From: an uncultured Collinsella sp.
Lineage (GTDB): Bacteria > Actinomycetota > Coriobacteriia > Coriobacteriales > Coriobacteriaceae
Direction of reading: 5' to 3'
Length of the DNA stretch: 8,506 bases
NCBI GenBank assembly: GCA_958435545.1
Contig: CAUBGU010000061.1
Coordinates: forward strand, 1-8,506
Part shown: one piece after another, positions 7,691-8,506 of the stretch
Numbering within the stretch: position 1 is the first letter of the stretch
How the letters are laid out: each line of letters opens with the position of its first letter
The notes under the pieces: model-generated
The model's database searches: none
Told to the model about the DNA's origin: nothing
Seen by the model: the letters and a program-made list of their open reading frames with translations, nothing else
Made by a program: the position numbers and the translations under genes

Positions 7691-8324
7691 CGGCCTCCTC
7701 CTTATCCACTACATCCCCGAACCCATGGCACGAAAGCCATGCGTCCAGTTGTTCAAAGAGCGAGTTATCGTCTGCCGCATTGTCAATCACAGTTGTAGCG
7801 AGATTGCACAGCGCAGACTCTTCGGGCTGGCAAGCAGAACGGGCATCGAAATCAGATGGCTCCATGCCACGTTGAATAGCGCGCTCGCGACGAACTGACA
7901 AAGGGGCGCTGATGACCAAAATTTCATCAGCCAAGCCAAATGCATCCTCAAAACCAGTCGGAGCAGAAACCTCGACCACCGCAAAGGGATAACGGGGAGA
8001 TGAAACCGTGCAGCAAACCGGATCAAGAATCCTCAGCGACAACTGATCGATAAGGACCGGATGGACAATTCCGTTGAGCCGAGCGACGGAATCAGGAGAA
8101 ACAAAAGCTCGAGAGGCTAAAACGCTGCGACGAACGCCGCCCTCCTCGTCAAGAATGTCCCAGCCAAATTCCTCAGCGAGTGCGCCAACGAGATCAGAAC
8201 CCGGAACATATAACGATTTTGCGAGATCATCCAAATCAATGAGCATGGCGCCGCGAGACTCAAGATAGCGACAGGCGGTCGACTTACCCGAAGCAATATT
8301 GCCCAAGACAAAAACGGTAAACAT
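7683..8324 (-). CDS. coaE: Dephospho-CoA kinase
   Basis: CoaE, 213 residues, catalyses the last step of coenzyme A synthesis, phosphorylating the 3'-OH of dephospho-CoA with ATP in the cytoplasm. Seen: the P-loop GNIASGKST at 8-16 (most CoaE have GGIGSGKS), an LIDLDDLAKSLY segment matching the usual D-x-D substrate region, ARLNGIVHPVL matching the conserved L-N-x-I-V-H-P motif, an arginine-rich lid (LSVRRERAIQRGM), and the late ATTVIDN motif. The usual PLLFE motif is not recognisable; the equivalent place reads EVSAPTGFE. Length is typical. The start at 8324 is chosen because GGGAGGA (8329-8335) precedes it and the P-loop then begins at the normal residue. The frame is open upstream to 8453, but that part reads as non-coding. 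It is the first gene of the coaE-transglycosylase-uvrB group. The motif changes are probably lineage-typical rather than inactivating. Confidence 0.92.
   Translation of the reverse strand: MFTVFVLGNIASGKSTACRYLESRGAMLIDLDDLAKSLYVPGSDLVGALAEEFGWDILDEEGGVRRSVLASRAFVSPDSVARLNGIVHPVLIDQLSLRILDPVCCTVSSPRYPFAVVEVSAPTGFEDAFGLADEILVISAPLSVRRERAIQRGMEPSDFDARSACQPEESALCNLATTVIDNAADDNSLFEQLDAWLSCHGFGDVVDKEEADA
7697..7703 (-). promoter_or_regulatory. Ribosome binding site of the transglycosylase, inside coaE
   Basis: AAGGAGG on the - strand lies 6 nt before the ATG at 7690 and within the codons for the charged C-terminus of CoaE (KEEADA). The coaE tail therefore doubles as the start signal of the next gene. 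Confidence 0.8.
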
Positions 8325-8328
8325 CAAG

Positions 8329-8335
8329 TCCTCCC
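8329..8335 (-). promoter_or_regulatory. Ribosome binding site that sets the coaE start
   Basis: GGGAGGA on the - strand ends 4 nt before the ATG at 8324. This rules out the more upstream ATG at 8453, which would add 43 residues before the P-loop and lies right beside the upstream terminator. Confidence 0.85.
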
Positions 8336-8352
8336 TAACGCCAATGGGAGTT

Positions 8353-8383
8353 ATTATCGCGCAAATACAAAAGAAGGACTCAA
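8353..8383 (-). promoter_or_regulatory. Possible promoter of the coaE-transglycosylase-uvrB operon
   Basis: On the - strand, GATAAT (8353-8358) matches the -10 consensus at 5 of 6. TTGAGT (8378-8383) is a fair -35 box, but the 19-nt spacer is long. The surrounding 8336-8455 stretch is clearly more AT-rich than the genes and follows a terminator, so a promoter is expected somewhere in it. Other hexamer pairs there are weaker. Confidence 0.35.
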
Positions 8384-8454
8384 AATACAGCCAAACAGTA
8401 AGACAAGCTAAACGAAGGCGAGTTCTTGTATTACAGCTCTCTATCAAACGCAAA

Positions 8455-8482
8455 AAGGGGGAGGCCGCGAGGCCTCCCCCTT
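8455..8482 (-). terminator. Intrinsic terminator of a leftward gene beyond the right edge
   Basis: A 10-bp perfect GC-rich stem (8457-8466 with 8471-8480) has a four-base loop, GCGA on the + strand. Two A-T pairs extend it. On the - strand the stem is followed by TTTTTGCG, a proper T-tract; the + strand tail (TTCTACATTC) is poorer. It therefore most likely ends a - strand gene located to the right of the window and insulates the coaE promoter. Confidence 0.85.
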
Positions 8483-8506
8483 CTACATTCCCAATGGCGG
8501 CTCGGT

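Overview
The window is about 8.5 kb of dense, moderately GC-rich bacterial chromosome. It carries seven genes with high coding density, strong AAGGAG-type ribosome binding sites and short intergenic gaps. Protein character points to an anaerobic actinobacterium. The CoaE variant, the combination of HI0933-type and COG2509-type flavoproteins, and the coaE / lytic transglycosylase / uvrB order fit class Coriobacteriia, probably Collinsella or a close relative. That placement rests on recognising protein style, not on a database search. I see no insertion sequence, phage gene, CRISPR array, tRNA or rRNA, and no sign of recent transfer.

Left half, all on the + strand. The window opens inside the C-terminal half of an LTA-synthase-like sulfatase-fold membrane enzyme (ends 782). 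A 145-nt gap holds a plausible promoter. It is followed by an Mrp/ApbC-type Fe-S cluster carrier ATPase (928-1758). The stop codon of mrp directly abuts the GTG start of an HI0933/BaiN-family flavoprotein (1759-3030). Next comes an 80-nt gap with a TATAAT hexamer and a 10-bp terminator-like hairpin. It leads into a second, unrelated flavoprotein of the COG2509 family (3111-4751). The two flavoproteins plus Mrp look like a small redox and Fe-S cluster group, but nothing in the sequence fixes their substrates.

Centre. A strong hairpin at 4779-4812 sits between convergent genes and probably terminates transcription in both directions.

Right half, all on the - strand and read leftward. The order is coaE (dephospho-CoA kinase, 8324 to 7683), a small membrane-anchored lytic transglycosylase (7690 to 7109) that overlaps coaE by 8 nt, and uvrB (7057 to 4817) after a 51-nt gap. 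This looks like one operon linking cofactor synthesis, peptidoglycan remodelling and DNA repair, probably started from the AT-rich 130-nt region upstream of coaE. A hairpin at 8455-8482 with a T-rich tail on the - strand ends a further leftward gene that lies outside the window.

The content is mainly housekeeping. I found no convincing new system. The best leads are the hairpin in the leader of the COG2509 gene, the tight mrp/flavoprotein pair, the Mrp N-terminus with a lone cysteine, a basic insertion in the HI0933-family protein, and the divergent CoaE motifs.
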